Origin: Artocarpus heterophyllus
Lineage: Eukaryota > Streptophyta > Magnoliopsida > Rosales > Moraceae
Assembly (NCBI GenBank): GCA_025403435.1
Contig: CM046348.1
Span: 19,195,679-19,259,678, forward strand
Reading direction: 5' to 3'
DNA length: 64,000 nt
Below the pieces are notes generated by a model. That model searched no databases. It was not told the origin of the DNA and saw only the letters and a list, made by a program, of their open reading frames with translations. The translations under genes and the position numbers were made by a program. Positions 1-10,730 of the stretch are shown here, one piece after another; position 1 is the stretch's first letter; every line of letters begins with the position of its first letter.

Positions 1-208
1 TTCAAATGGTGTGTATGCAGAATATGCTTGAGAAATGGCAATAATAATTTTTGTAATCACACCACACTTAAAATTAGCAGCAGAGCCTCAACCTTATGAA
101 GATGGTATCATGCGAATATAGAAATAAGTGAAAGATATGATATACCTTTACCTTTGCTTACTAGGGGTAGAGACTTGGGTTAGAACTAAAGTGTTTGTGC
201 TGATAACG
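1..208 (-). mobile_element. Possible internal piece of an LTR retrotransposon, cut by the window edge
   Basis: No ORF is visible. The only signal is the short stretch gtgctgataac just left of a probable LTR boundary at 209. Read on the minus strand it becomes gttatcagcac, which resembles a primer-binding region following a 5' LTR. If so, a minus-strand element extends off the left edge. This rests on one short motif and is weak. Confidence 0.25.
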
Positions 209-538
209 TATTATAAAAATTAAGAACTATAAAGGCAAAGTTAGAGAATTTAGAAAGAGAAAGTAGAGAGAGAAAGTATATTAATCTCTTAATTTTAGAT
301 ATCCAAAAATAGATAAGAGAATGCAGCAGTTAGGGAAATTTTCGCGTGCTACAATGCCTACTACAGTAATCGTAATTGCTACAGTACCGTAGACTACTAC
401 AGTAATTAAGGTCACCCATTCCGCTAGATTTGACTATACTATTTATGCCAATGTCATCGCTTACTTCAGCAAAAATTATACAGATTTAATTTTAAATGTT
501 GACTCTTAATAGACAGACACAATTGATTATTCATAACA
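209..538 (-). repeat. Degenerate short LTR, probably copia-type
   Basis: The segment begins TATTATAAAAA and ends TTCATAACA. The ends are inverted relative to each other if the first dinucleotide was originally TG, as expected for the TG...CA ends of an LTR. About 330 bp is a usual copia LTR length. The adjacent gctgataac motif would be the primer-binding side. No target-site duplication can be tested because the element leaves the window. Confidence 0.35.
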
Positions 539-589
539 TATTAATATTATTATTATTATCGTCATTGTCGTCGGGAATAAGTTAAATTA

Positions 590-760
590 CGCCTATTTGC
601 TGGTCAGTCTTCCATTTTGGAAGTATGTTTCTGAAGTCTAATCCATCCTAACAATAGCGGCTAAAACATCACGGACAATATAGTGAAACTTCCAATAAGG
701 TGGCCATGTCACAGCATTCACCAAAAAAGAGCACCAATGCAATGTATTCTCCATTCAACC
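590..760 (+). promoter_or_regulatory. Conserved upstream module of RLK1
   Basis: This block contains the string tccattttggaagtatgttt followed by a variant of 'ctgaagtctaatccatccta', then a 'gcggctaaaa' motif and a 'catgtcaca' motif. The same order recurs upstream of RLK3 (about 47510-47740), at about 60520-60604 and 60720-60940, and at 63645-63930. Recurrence about 0.65-1.5 kb before two intact genes suggests a shared distal promoter block copied with the genes. Regulatory function is inferred, not seen. Confidence 0.5.
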
Positions 761-1318
761 ATTAGATCCAAGTTCATAAAGAAATTTGACACTGTAATAT
801 AATTGGACTTTTTTCCTATTTTGATATGGATTCAATTACAACTTGAATGGGTTTTTAGCCTCTCTTTTTTTTTTTCCCCTTGAAACATGGTGAAAACGTT
901 AGATTATCTGCCCTCCTAATTATTTCAACTTGAAACATACACAAAATGGAATGTTTCAAGGTAATGAGATTTGGCGTAGAAATATTAAGTATATAATTTG
1001 AGTGAGTTTACAGCATGTGTAATTGGAGAAACAGAGCCTTGCCCTTGCTTAGGTCGGTGTAAATAAATTTTCAATTTCAGAAATTACAATTTTTAGCCTC
1101 AGGAATATTTTCCTTTGAATTTTTGTTAATGGACGACATAATGTACAACGTGGAGTGAAAAAATAAATAATAAAAAAGGAAGCAGCTCCGATGCTACGAT
1201 TCTAAAAATAATAATAATAAAATAAAATAAAGAAAATAAAGAAATAGATGAAAAGAAAAGAGAGAGAGAGAGAGAGGGAGAAAGCTTGACCAACTAAAAA
1301 TACTGCTAATATTTTCAT

Positions 1319-1330
1319 GATATATATTAA
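1319..1330 (+). promoter_or_regulatory. Probable TATA box of RLK1
   Basis: The string gatatatattaa lies about 80 bp before the RLK1 ATG, a normal place for a plant TATA box with a short leader. Downstream, 'aaaccgaaac' and 'tttctgcaaaa' before the ATG resemble 'aaactgaaac' and 'cttctgcaaaa' before RLK3, so the proximal promoter and leader are partly conserved between these paralogues. Confidence 0.45.
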
Positions 1331-1407
1331 CAGCTAGCTGTACAAAACAGCTAAACGCTTTACTCAAAATAAACCGAAACGAAGGTCCTATTTCTGCAAA
1401 ATAAACC

Positions 1408-3858
1408 ATGGATTATAAGAAGAACCAACAAAGTTTGATGATTCTTGTTCTCATCCAAAGCCTATTTCTCAAGAACTACGTGTCCACTGGAGCTGATACC
1501 ATCTTGGCTAACCAATCTCTCTCTGGGGACCAAACTATTATTTCTGCAGGCCGTGAAAACTTCGTACTCGGATTCTTTAAACCAGGTAATACCTCTTCAA
1601 ACTACTACTTAGGCATGTGGTACAAACAAGCCAGACAAACCATAGTTTGGGTGGCAAATAGAGAAAAACCAGTCTCCGATAGATTTTCTTCAGAATTAAG
1701 AATCTCACATGGCAATTTAGTCCTCTTCAATGAGTCCAAATTCCCAATTTGGTCAACGAATGTGAACTCCAGTAGTTCGCCTTCAATAGAAGCTGTTCTT
1801 TTGGACAATGGAAACCTTGTCTTAAGGGATGGGTCTAATTTGTCAAAACCAACGTTGTGGGAAAGTTTTGATCATCTAACTAATGCATGGCTTCCTGGTA
1901 GTAAACTTGGATACAACAAAAAAACCCAACATAAGCACATTCTCATTTCGTGGAAGAATTCAGAGAATCCATCCTCGGGGCTCTTCTCTTTTGAGCCAGT
2001 CCCAAGTGATAACTCTTTTGTGATTCTGTGGAATAAGTCTAGGATGTACTGGAGTAGTGGAGCTTGGGATGAAAGCGCAAGATCTTTCAGCTTAGTCCCT
2101 GAGATGGGGCTTAGTACTTACTTCAACTTCACCCTCATTTCAAATGATAATGAGATGTATTTAACGTATTCCATCAAGCAACCAAAAAAGAAAAATATCT
2201 ATTCCCTCAACAACACTGCCGATGGATTAATGAGATACGTGATGGATGTTTCGGGGCAGCTTAAGGAACTAATTTTGAATCCTAATAGTAAGAAATGGGA
2301 TATGTTTTGGTCGCAACCGAGAGAACAATGCCAAGTCTATGCTTTTTGTGGGGAATATGGAAGCTGCAATGAGAAGCCCACACCCTCCTGCAATTGTCTG
2401 AAAGGGTTTGAACCCAAGTCACTGCATGATTGGTATTTGGAGGACTACTCTAGCGGGTGCATCAGAAAAACAAAGCTTCAGTGTGGAAACGGTACCAACC
2501 CTGCAAATGCTGAGGGGGACAAATTTTTAGAAATTTCGAGCATGATGTTGCCGGATGTTAAACAGTCGGAGCAAATGGAGAGTATTGAAGCGTGTGAATC
2601 ATACTGCTTCAACAATTGCTCTTGCACTGCTTATGCTTATGAGGACACAAGATGTTCCATTTGGAATGGAGATCTGATAAATCTGCAACAGCTCGGTGCA
2701 GGTGACGGGAGGGGAAAAAGTCTCTACATTCGATTGGCCGCTTCTGAGTTTCATCGTACCAAAAAAGGAAAGGGACTAATCACTGATATTGTGGTTGGTT
2801 CAGTTGTTGGGTCAATAATTTTAGTAGTCCTTGTTTTGTTTTTAGTGGTAAGTAGAAAGAGGATCGTTTCCACAGGAAAAAGAATGGGGAGATCAGGAAT
2901 GGAGGGATCGTTGATGGCATTTGGGTACAGAGATTTGCAAAACGCAACAAAGAACTTCTCAGAAAAAATTGGTGGAGGAGGCTTTGGTTCAGTCTTCAAG
3001 GGGACATTGCCAGGCTCTACTATGATAGCAGTGAAGAAGCTTGAAAACATTGGCCAAGGAGAGAAGCAATTCCGAGCAGAAGTTAGCACAATTGGGACCA
3101 TTCAACATGTTAACCTAATTCAACTTCGTGGGTTCTGCTCTCAAGATACCAAAAAGTTGTTGGTCTATGAGTTCATGTCCAATGGCTCTTTAGCTTCTCA
3201 CCTTTTTTGTCAAAACAATTTGAATGCCCTGGACTGGAAAACAAGGTATCAAATTGCTCTTGGAACAGCAAGAGGGTTGGTTTATTTGCATGAGAACTGT
3301 AGAGATTGCATTATACATTGTGATATCAAGCCTGAAAATGTTCTTTTAAATGCGGAGTTTTGTCCCAAAGTTGCAGATTTCGGGTTAGCCAAACTTATTG
3401 GTAGAGAATTCAGTCGGGTCCTCACAACCATGAGAGGGACAAGAGGTTATCTCGCTCCTGAGTGGATCACTGGAGCAGCAATAACATCCAAAGCAGATGT
3501 CTATAGCTTTGGAATGATGCTTTTCGAGCTTGTATCAGGGAGGAGGAACTCAGAGCAAATGGAATCAAATAGAAAATTGAAGTACTTCCCAAGTATGGCT
3601 GTAAGCGTTGTAGTTGAAGAAGGCGATGTGCTTCGCCTATTAGACGAAAGGCTAGAAGGTAAGGCAAACGTAGAAGAGGTTGAAAAAGTGTGCAAAATTG
3701 CTTGCTGGTGCATCCAAGATGATGAAGCTCACAGGCCATCAATGAGTCAGGTAGTTCACATGCTTGAGGGGATTGTGGACGTGAGTCTACCTTCGATTCC
3801 AAGATGTCTCCATATATTCGATGATGCTGACGAGAATGTGGTTTTCTTTGCAGAGTAA
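1408..3858 (+). CDS. RLK1: G-type lectin S-receptor-like Ser/Thr kinase (At2g19130-like)
   Basis: A complete intronless ORF of 816 residues, a usual length for this family of plasma-membrane receptor kinases. In order: signal peptide (about 1-28); B-lectin domain (about 30-152) with GMWYKQ and VVWVANRE-type motifs; S-locus glycoprotein/EGF-like region with clustered Cys (about 205-341); PAN domain (about 359-444) with CFNNCSCTAYAY; one membrane helix (about 457-481); kinase (about 517-790). Kinase residues visible: glycine loop GGGGFGSVFKG (522-532), Lys543, Glu558, HCDIKPEN (637-644), DFG (657-659), APE (684-686). HCD replaces HRD, so this is a non-RD kinase, a class often tied to innate immune receptors. 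The ligand is unknown. The ATG is the first in frame and sits directly before the signal peptide. It resembles RLK3 more than RLK2. Confidence 0.95.
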   Translation: MDYKKNQQSLMILVLIQSLFLKNYVSTGADTILANQSLSGDQTIISAGRENFVLGFFKPGNTSSNYYLGMWYKQARQTIVWVANREKPVSDRFSSELRISHGNLVLFNESKFPIWSTNVNSSSSPSIEAVLLDNGNLVLRDGSNLSKPTLWESFDHLTNAWLPGSKLGYNKKTQHKHILISWKNSENPSSGLFSFEPVPSDNSFVILWNKSRMYWSSGAWDESARSFSLVPEMGLSTYFNFTLISNDNEMYLTYSIKQPKKKNIYSLNNTADGLMRYVMDVSGQLKELILNPNSKKWDMFWSQPREQCQVYAFCGEYGSCNEKPTPSCNCLKGFEPKSLHDWYLEDYSSGCIRKTKLQCGNGTNPANAEGDKFLEISSMMLPDVKQSEQMESIEACESYCFNNCSCTAYAYEDTRCSIWNGDLINLQQLGAGDGRGKSLYIRLAASEFHRTKKGKGLITDIVVGSVVGSIILVVLVLFLVVSRKRIVSTGKRMGRSGMEGSLMAFGYRDLQNATKNFSEKIGGGGFGSVFKGTLPGSTMIAVKKLENIGQGEKQFRAEVSTIGTIQHVNLIQLRGFCSQDTKKLLVYEFMSNGSLASHLFCQNNLNALDWKTRYQIALGTARGLVYLHENCRDCIIHCDIKPENVLLNAEFCPKVADFGLAKLIGREFSRVLTTMRGTRGYLAPEWITGAAITSKADVYSFGMMLFELVSGRRNSEQMESNRKLKYFPSMAVSVVVEEGDVLRLLDERLEGKANVEEVEKVCKIACWCIQDDEAHRPSMSQVVHMLEGIVDVSLPSIPRCLHIFDDADENVVFFAE

Positions 3859-4329
3859 TCCTCAAGACAAGAGTGGAACATGTTCGTTGTTTTTAGTCAA
3901 ATTGGAAAGAGAAATGTTTTGTTCTCCGTTTTAATTTTGTTTTGCGCTCTTTTCTTCCAAGGCTTTTTAAGCAAATTTCATAGTTTTCATAAATGACTTG
4001 TTTTGCTTTTGTAGAAATAAGATTGTTCAGATCCATTAGATTTGCAAGTTGTATGTTTTCTAGTAAGCAAAAACTATTTTAAATGCATGTACTATCTGAT
4101 TGATTCTAATGCTATAGAAATCTCATTACTTGTGTGTAGTTAATGTGTCGAATAAGTCAACGAAAGTTTTTGGTTGATTACACTACGATTGAATAGGCAA
4201 AAACAAGGGAATAATTAGAAAGGAAAAGAAAGACCTATGACAAATAAACGAAAAATGGATTGCAAATTTCTTATTACCATCGATAACACGGTTTAGTCAC
4301 TAGGGTCTTCAAGAGAGAGAGAGCTGAGT
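3859..4329 (+). other. RLK1 3' untranslated region and intergenic DNA
   Basis: No gene is seen. The first part (about 3859-4040) resembles the sequence after the RLK fragment at 52842: 'caagacaagag' against 'caagacaggag', and gtagaaataa-type strings in both. This suggests 3' UTR shared by the duplicated units. The rest is AT-rich DNA ending in a short GA repeat at about 4312-4322. Confidence 0.4.
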
Positions 4330-4860
4330 AACAGTCAGCTAGAGAGAGAGGTCTGAGGTCGATGGGCCAGCACGTCATCGGTTTGCTAGCCTTTGAACTT
4401 CGTCAGGAGGGCCTTCGCCAACTGACCGTCATTGTATCGGGGAGTGTGTCACCGAGGAGAGAAGTTTTGCATAGGCCGGTGGACGAGAGTGGAGACCAAA
4501 GAAACCATAGCTCCATCGCCGACTAGAGATCAAATATGGGGAGAAATGCACCGTAGCTGTTTGCGGCGACTGTGGGACACAAAGCTCACCCAGATTTAGT
4601 TTGGGTTGGCTGGAAAAGAAGGGGGTTTGGGATGGGGCTGCCGTGATTTGGGCAGGCCTAATTGTCGACCGTCGTATCCCAACGTTGAGGGACTTGACCA
4701 CAAGTGAGGTTGGGTTCGTAATGCTAGGAGAGGTGGGCGGCGGCTGGTCTGGCACTGTCATGGGGAGGGCCAAGGAGGGTGCTATGGGGAAGGAAGAAAA
4801 GGAGCTGTGGGGGCTTTTCGACAGGCAGGTGATTGGGAGATTGAGGCTTCGGGGTGGAAG
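4330..4860. other. GC-rich segment left of the CACTA insertion
   Basis: Base composition changes abruptly to GC-rich here compared with the AT-rich surroundings. Several overlapping frames are open in both strands, as expected for GC-rich DNA, and no protein family is recognisable in any of them. The segment ends exactly at the CACTA boundary. The DNA resuming at 10731 after the transposon continues one frame for 16 more codons to a TAA. It may be the relic of another element (a LINE is possible) or of a gene exon. Confidence 0.35.
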
Positions 4861-7800
4861 TACTACAACACAGATACCCTTTCACAGTGTTCCTTCCACA
4901 TCCGTCAGCGTATTTGACAGATGTGGAAACCTTTTAACGTTAGTTTCTAAGCAACCGACATAGAGTGTAGGGGAAAAGCAGTTTTAATGTTGGTTATAAG
5001 CAATCGACGTCGACTGTAGCAGAAATGCCTTTTAACATCAGTTTTTAAGTAGCGACGTTGTTTTCTTTTCCAGACACTTAAAGGGTCCCCCAGTCCTTAT
5101 TTTTTTCCCATGGCTACTTCAAATTCTTCCATCTCACTCATGACCTTGCTGGCCAGAATTTACCAAAACTACCCTAAACCCTTTAATTTTCATGTAAATG
5201 ATGCCTTTCTACCCTCTCTTTTTTTTTCTATATTTCAAATGTTTAGAGTTTAAACCTCTAAAAAATAATTTTAGTCCGTGATTTTTTTTATTTTGCATTT
5301 TTTGGTCTCGAAGTTTTGGGGCTTTTTTTCTTTGGGAATGAACGCCGCTGTTATGCTTCAGTCACCAAACATCTTGCCGCCACCCCACCTCAGCAAGCCA
5401 AACACCAAGTTGTGCCTGTTCGCCTCCGTCATTGGATGCCGTGTTGTTATCTCTTGTCTTCTTTTTTTTCTTGCCTTCAAGGTATTTATATTTTCATTTT
5501 TTTTTTGTTTTTTTAGTTATAGATTTCATTTTTTTTAAATTTTGATATTAAGTAATATTATATATTGGTTTTGTTGGTAATACTTTCAAAGCCAGTTGTT
5601 TAGTGTTCTAAGTCCTGATTTTTATTTGTTTAGTGTTTTTTCATTATATAAACTTTAGTATTAACATGTGTCCTTTTTATCTTTTACTACTACTTGTAAA
5701 ACCTGCAAAATATAAAATACAACTTCAAACCCCACAATAGGTTGACTTTGCAAAATGTACGTATGATGATCTCATTCCAAACTCTCCAAAATTGAAAACA
5801 CTAGGGTGTATAAGCCTTGCTTTTACTTGCATTAAACAATTGGGAAAAGGAAAAGGAGGGGAATCTATGCACATGAGAGAACTTTTTTCAGAATGGCATG
5901 GTTATATCTTCTCACTCCAATCGTACACATATTTTGATATATAACAGGACATCTAAAAATACCAACTCCAGTACATGTCAAAAACTGGATTTATACATTG
6001 TCACTTCAATTCTTATGCTTATGATGCTTCATTCTAGCAAGAAAAACTCTTTTCAGCCTGGTTAGGCTATGACCTAGGCCCCTCACATAGGGTAAGCCCC
6101 ACCATGCCCGAGTCATAGCCCAACCGGACTATTTAGAACTGCTCTTTTGACAATATGCAAATACCAAAAAAAAAAAAAAAAACAACAACTTACAAAGTAA
6201 AGACAATTGTATTACACTTGAACATGTTCCAAAGGAAATGAGGACTTTTAAACCTGTAATGGCCATTCCACATTTAATACCATGCACAATAAGTGGATGG
6301 CACAGAGAATCCCATCTCTTGTGGTGCAAGTAGGGGGTGGAGAGGCCAACTTATTTCTTTTTATTAATCTAAACAGATCAACTAATGAGCTTCATTCAAG
6401 CCCTTTCTCTCTGTCAAAAAAGCAGACTAATTAGTGCCGTTGGCACTAAAGAAATTAGCACCATTTGAGCATCATGAAAGCCGCCATATTGGAATAGACT
6501 TTAATTGAAGCGTCAATAGCTTAAGTATATCTAGGGAGTGATCAAGTTTTGTTGCTGTTGATATATATATATATATATATGTGTATATATTATAGTAATA
6601 TTCCTTGTAGCAGAAGAAACAATTGTAGGAAAAAAAATACACTAGGATGGGACAAGAAAATCATGAAGGAAAGATACTTCTAATTTTAAGAAACTAATAT
6701 ATATTCTTGTGAATAGAGGGCCCTCCAAAAGGTTATATAACATACAAACAGCCCAAATTTGAAATTGACGTGGTCTACATAATTATTAATTAAAATGGAA
6801 TAATTTAGAGGTTAGGATCATAAGTGGTCTCATTATAAATACCAATTAAAGACAAAAAACCTCATCATCAGCCCTTGTGCTTTCTTCTGGTCTGCTTCTT
6901 TCCACTACAATTCCTTCCTTTCTCGTGTAGAGTTGTATTTCCTTCCCCATATCATCTCATGGATAGAGTCCAATTAGTGGCATGCAACTGTGCTTTTGTT
7001 CTAACGTTATTTGCATGTCATCAATTTCTTTCCATCCATGCAATCAGATACAATTGTTCATGTGGTTAAATTCTAATTTATTATAAATTATATTTTACAC
7101 AATATATTTGCTGTGGCAGTTTAATGCAGTTCTTATACCAAAGAATGAAGTTGTTCTTCCTTATTCAGTTTCTTAGTTCTTTGTTAGAGTAATTATTTGT
7201 CTTTCTTAGTTCCTTCCATGATGAAAATATAGTATTTTCACCAACTGTTCACAGACATTTTATAGGAACTTTAAGAATCTACCAGAGGGCTGAACAACAG
7301 TACGAGTATATTACCTTTTTTTTTAACATTATATGGGTGTTCTGTTTTTCTTTATCAAATAAAGTTGTTACTTTTTAGCCAAAAAAAAAAAAAAAAGTTG
7401 TTATTGTTGAAGAATGTGGGTAAAAAACTCTATGTGGAAGCAAAGAAAACAGAAAATAAAAGTTGAATTGGATTAGATTCTGCAAGCCACCTTTACCCTA
7501 CCCAAGCTTTGCAAAATGTGAAAGTTTATTGGGCAGTTTTTTTCCCAAAAAGTACTTTATAGCTGCATTTCAATCAGTCGATTCACAAACTGTTTAGTTT
7601 ACATGCTTAACTTGTTGATAACCAATAAATCATAGGTTAATTCGTCGAGTTTTTCTATTACCATTGTTTGTACTTATTTTGTTTAGTGTTCTAAGTTTTG
7701 TGATTTTTTTTTTTTTGTTTGTTTGGTTGAAAAGTTTTGTGGTCTTCTAATTGTCTAACATTGCGATCCACCGCCACCATCTGTTTTGGAAACCGCCGTT

Positions 7801-8234
7801 ACACCTCTGCTGTTGTTGCTGGCCCCGAAAAGCATCGTCGTTGTCTTTTTCTTCTAACAAGTACGTACCTGCCTTTTTTAGTTTTGTTTCTTGTTTTATT
7901 TTGATATTGAGTAGCGTTTTATTATGATAAGACTATGTTGTAATTGTCAGTGTTATGTGATTTGCATTTTTACTAAGAAATTTTTTTTATTTGAAACTTT
8001 TATTATAGCTTTTTTTTTTTTTTTGGTAATTAACTTTTATTATAGCTTTGGTTGTAAGATTGTAGCTTATTTTGATATTTGATAGTTTATATTTTTGTTT
8101 CATAAAGAAGATATCTTAATTTATAATGCAGATGATGTATTTTTCTTTCTTTTTTTTTTTTTTTTTTTTGCGTCCGCAAGACAAAAAATTTATCTTTTAG
8201 AGTTTTTTTTAGTTCTTTAGTTCTTCTTTTTAGA

Positions 8235-8425
8235 ATGGAGAAAGAGTGGATGTCGGCCCCTAGAATGTCATAGGATTTTAGGGATAGAGTAGAAAAATAC
8301 TTGGAATTTTGTTCAAAAAAATGCTTCTAACAAAGATGCTATATGCTTTCCATACTTGGAATGTAGAAATTTGAAAAGGATGGATACTAAGATAATTAAC
8401 GAGCACTTGCATTTTAATGGAATAT
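8235..8425 (+). pseudogene. CACTA transposase-associated domain, copy 1 (broken)
   Basis: Translation from 8235 gives MEKEWMSAPRMS, a stop, then DFRDRVEKYLEFC, with further stops. This matches the start of the transposase-associated domain of plant CACTA elements, which typically opens with a Met-(Asp/Glu)-Lys-x-Trp-Met motif followed by a 'gVekFLeFa' stretch. It carries more stops than copy 2. It ends where an LTR begins. Confidence 0.65.
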
Positions 8426-9851
8426 TGTTGCAAAAATTTTGCAAGTGCACGAAACTGTAGACAAGTAAAAAAGTAGTGAGTATAAATTATTGTTCCCATA
8501 AGGATTGCATTAATCTAATTTAGTACTAAAATTGTTTAACTTTAAAATTATTTAAACGATCGAAAATAAAATAGAAAAATAATAAAACAAAAATAGAAAT
8601 AGAAACCTAAATAAATAAAAGACTGGGGGCATCCGATGTCATCAAAACTAATCTAATTTAATTCATTATTTTTACTAACATTGCCTATTGCAATATTTGA
8701 AGGATGAGAAACCTTAACCTATTCAATGCTTTCTTCCGAGTTACATAAAAAATACTCTAATATATTAATCCATTATATCCCTATGTGAATTTAAATATAT
8801 TAGAATTTATTAAGATATATGGTTCTTTGAATGCCTACGCAAGCCAGGTTACTATATACCTATACTCCATGTAACCTACGATGTCTATCACAAGAAGCTA
8901 TTCCTATAAATCTCCTTCTGGTTTCATTATAGGTCTCTTAATCAATTAATTAGTGATCAGACAATTAAAAGCATTAAGAACAGTAATAAACACTCAACAT
9001 AAGATAATAAACTCTTAGATAATAAATAATTGAAAGAAAAAATAAATAAAATTGAACTAAACTAGAATTGGTAATCTCAAAGCCCTAAAAGACAAATCAA
9101 AACATAATTAAACGTAAATATAATGGTTATGGTATAATTAAAGAACAAAGATAAGAAATAAAAAACTAGAAAATAAAAACAAATTGGAGGTGTCACAAGT
9201 TTCAGGGTTCTTCTAGATCTTCTCTTTCTTCTAACTGTAGTCTCTAAAAATACGTTCTCTAATAAAAATGCCTGAAATAAAACCTAAATCTAAAAGATAT
9301 ACTTTTTTTTTTTCTTCTTTTTTTTTTTCCTTTTTTTCCTGGGCTACAAAGGCAGCCTTCGGCTCGTCCTAAAAGCTCTCCCCATGCCCCTTTATAAATA
9401 TCTCATAATCAGCGCACCAACAAAGAAAGGAGAGGCCAAAAGGGCTCTCGTGCGCGATGCCACTTGGCAAATTTGAGTTCGGTGGAGTAAAAGAGCTGGA
9501 GACGTGGCGAGATGTAAATGAGTGAAAGATAGGATGTACGAAAGCTTCCTGTAGAGCGCGAAGCACTGGATCTTACGTACGGGAGCTCACACATGGCACT
9601 GACGGCAAGAGGCCCACGGCCGAGCAGTTTTGCGCTGCGTTAATTGGAATTTCATCCCCCTTATTACCCTCCAAATTAGTTCCAATTGTCATTTTACTCA
9701 ATTCACCCACATAATTTAGGGGAAATATTAATTAAAAATAAAATCTAATTAAACTGAAATAAAAACAACTAAAAATCAATTAAAAGACCTAAAATTTCAT
9801 AAAATATTAAAATGAAAATATCCAAATTACTAGTGTCAAACTAGCTTATCT
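8426..9851 (-). repeat. LTR of dispersed family I (copy A), inside the CACTA
   Basis: Begins TGTTGCAAAAATTTTGCAAG and ends AGCTTATCT (expected ...CTTATCA). It matches the solo LTR at 57031-58422 across diagnostic stretches: 'gcaagtgcacg', an 'acaagtaa...aagagtgag'-like block, 'ttcccacgaggatt'-like and 'ttaatctagttaagta'-like blocks, and the end. Length 1426 bp against 1392 bp. No matching target duplication flanks it. Instead the two copies of the CACTA domain lie immediately on either side. Strand is inferred from copy B, where a polypurine-like tract abuts the same end. Confidence 0.6.
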
Positions 9852-9929
9852 TTGTTTTTTTTGTCCATAAGACAAAAAAAATTTTGTCTTTTAGAGTTTT
9901 TTAGTTTTTTTTTTTTTTTTCTTTTTAGA

Positions 9930-10118
9930 ATGGAGAAAGAGTGGATGTCGACCCAAAGATTGTCATAGGAGTTTAGGGATGGAATAGAAAAATACTTGAA
10001 ATTTTGTTTGGAAAATCCTTCTAACAAAGATGCTATATGTTGTCCATGTTTGAAATGTAGAAATTTGAAAAGGATGGATACTAACATGATTAACAAGCAC
10101 TTGTATTTTAATGGAATA
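9930..10118 (+). pseudogene. CACTA transposase-associated domain, copy 2
   Basis: Translation from 9930 gives MEKEWMSTQRLS, one TAG stop, then EFRDGIEKYLKFCLENPSN, CCPCLKCRNLKRM and a closing INKHLYFNG. The spaced Cys pair (CPCxKC) and the final 'HLyfNGi' are hallmarks of this domain in En/Spm transposases. It is much better preserved than copy 1, with only one stop. Sequence from about 9858 to 10119, including T-rich DNA before the Met, is also duplicated at about 8168-8425, so the repeat covers about 260 bp. The rest of the transposase is absent. Confidence 0.75.
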
Positions 10119-10730
10119 TACTGTCATATATTATCATATTATTAATCTATGTTATCTTTATTAATATATATGTAGTTCTTTGGCAAAAAGCAATTCACAA
10201 TGCAAGAATCAGACAAGGTTCACGATGGATGGACTGGTTAGCTTTTGGACTTTCACCTGGATTAAGACTTGGTAATTTTAGTTTTTAATCTTTGATTGTT
10301 TTAGTTATCTAAATGTAAAAACAATTATTGCCTTATTTTTATGTATTATAAAATCAGTTTTTTCTATTTACTTTTATAAATAAGAAGTTGCAAAACTCTG
10401 TGATTTGGTTGTAAAATCAGTGATCGGTTAGGCGAAACAATTTTTAATTTTGGAAAAAGTATAAAGTGCACGGGGATTTTTTATTTTTTCCTCTTGTTAA
10501 GGCTTTTCACATCATCGGTAAAAAAGTGACAAAGAAGGTACACCGGTGAGAAGTTTTAGTGACAACTAAAAAAGCTTCCACATCGCTTAAAAATCAATGT
10601 CATAGGCTACGATGTCGGTAAGATATCGTCGTTATATGCGAGGACTTATGATGTCCCCTGCAAAATACTAACGTCAATGAGTTTCCACGTGGCTTTAAAA
10701 GCAACATGAAATCTTGGCCGTATTGTAGTG

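Larger units (their letters stand above)
4861..10730 (+). mobile_element. Decayed CACTA (En/Spm) DNA transposon
   Basis: The right end reads TATTGTAGTG and the left end TACTACAACAC. Reverse-complemented, the right end is CACTACAATA, so the termini share ACTACAA with the first left base changed from C to T. The 3-bp sequence AAG sits directly outside both ends (4858-4860 and 10731-10733), the target duplication length expected for CACTA elements. Repeated subterminal motifs such as 'ttttaacgttagttt' and 'gcaaccgacat' (about 4930-5060) and related GTCGG motifs (10500-10700) also fit. Inside are two decayed copies of the transposase-associated domain. No intact transposase remains, and an LTR is inserted at 8426-9851. 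Confidence 0.65.

Noticed and set aside
2751..3865. Long minus-strand frames opposite the RLK1 kinase domain (116, 132 and 70 codons), with equivalents opposite RLK2 and RLK3
   Set aside because: They are antisense shadows of a conserved kinase coding sequence, recur at homologous places in the paralogues and show no independent domain.
4181..4190. CACTACGATT as an alternative left end of the CACTA element
   Set aside because: It starts with an intact CACTAC but the flanking triplet (TTA) does not match AAG on the right, whereas 4861 has both the terminal similarity and the matching AAG.
4429..4963. Overlapping frames of 114 (minus) and 120 (plus) codons in the GC-rich segment
   Set aside because: Both strands are open because of GC richness; no family is recognisable, and the plus frame runs into the CACTA end.
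9836..10096. 86-codon minus frame
   Set aside because: It is the antisense of the CACTA transposase-associated domain and the T-rich DNA before it.
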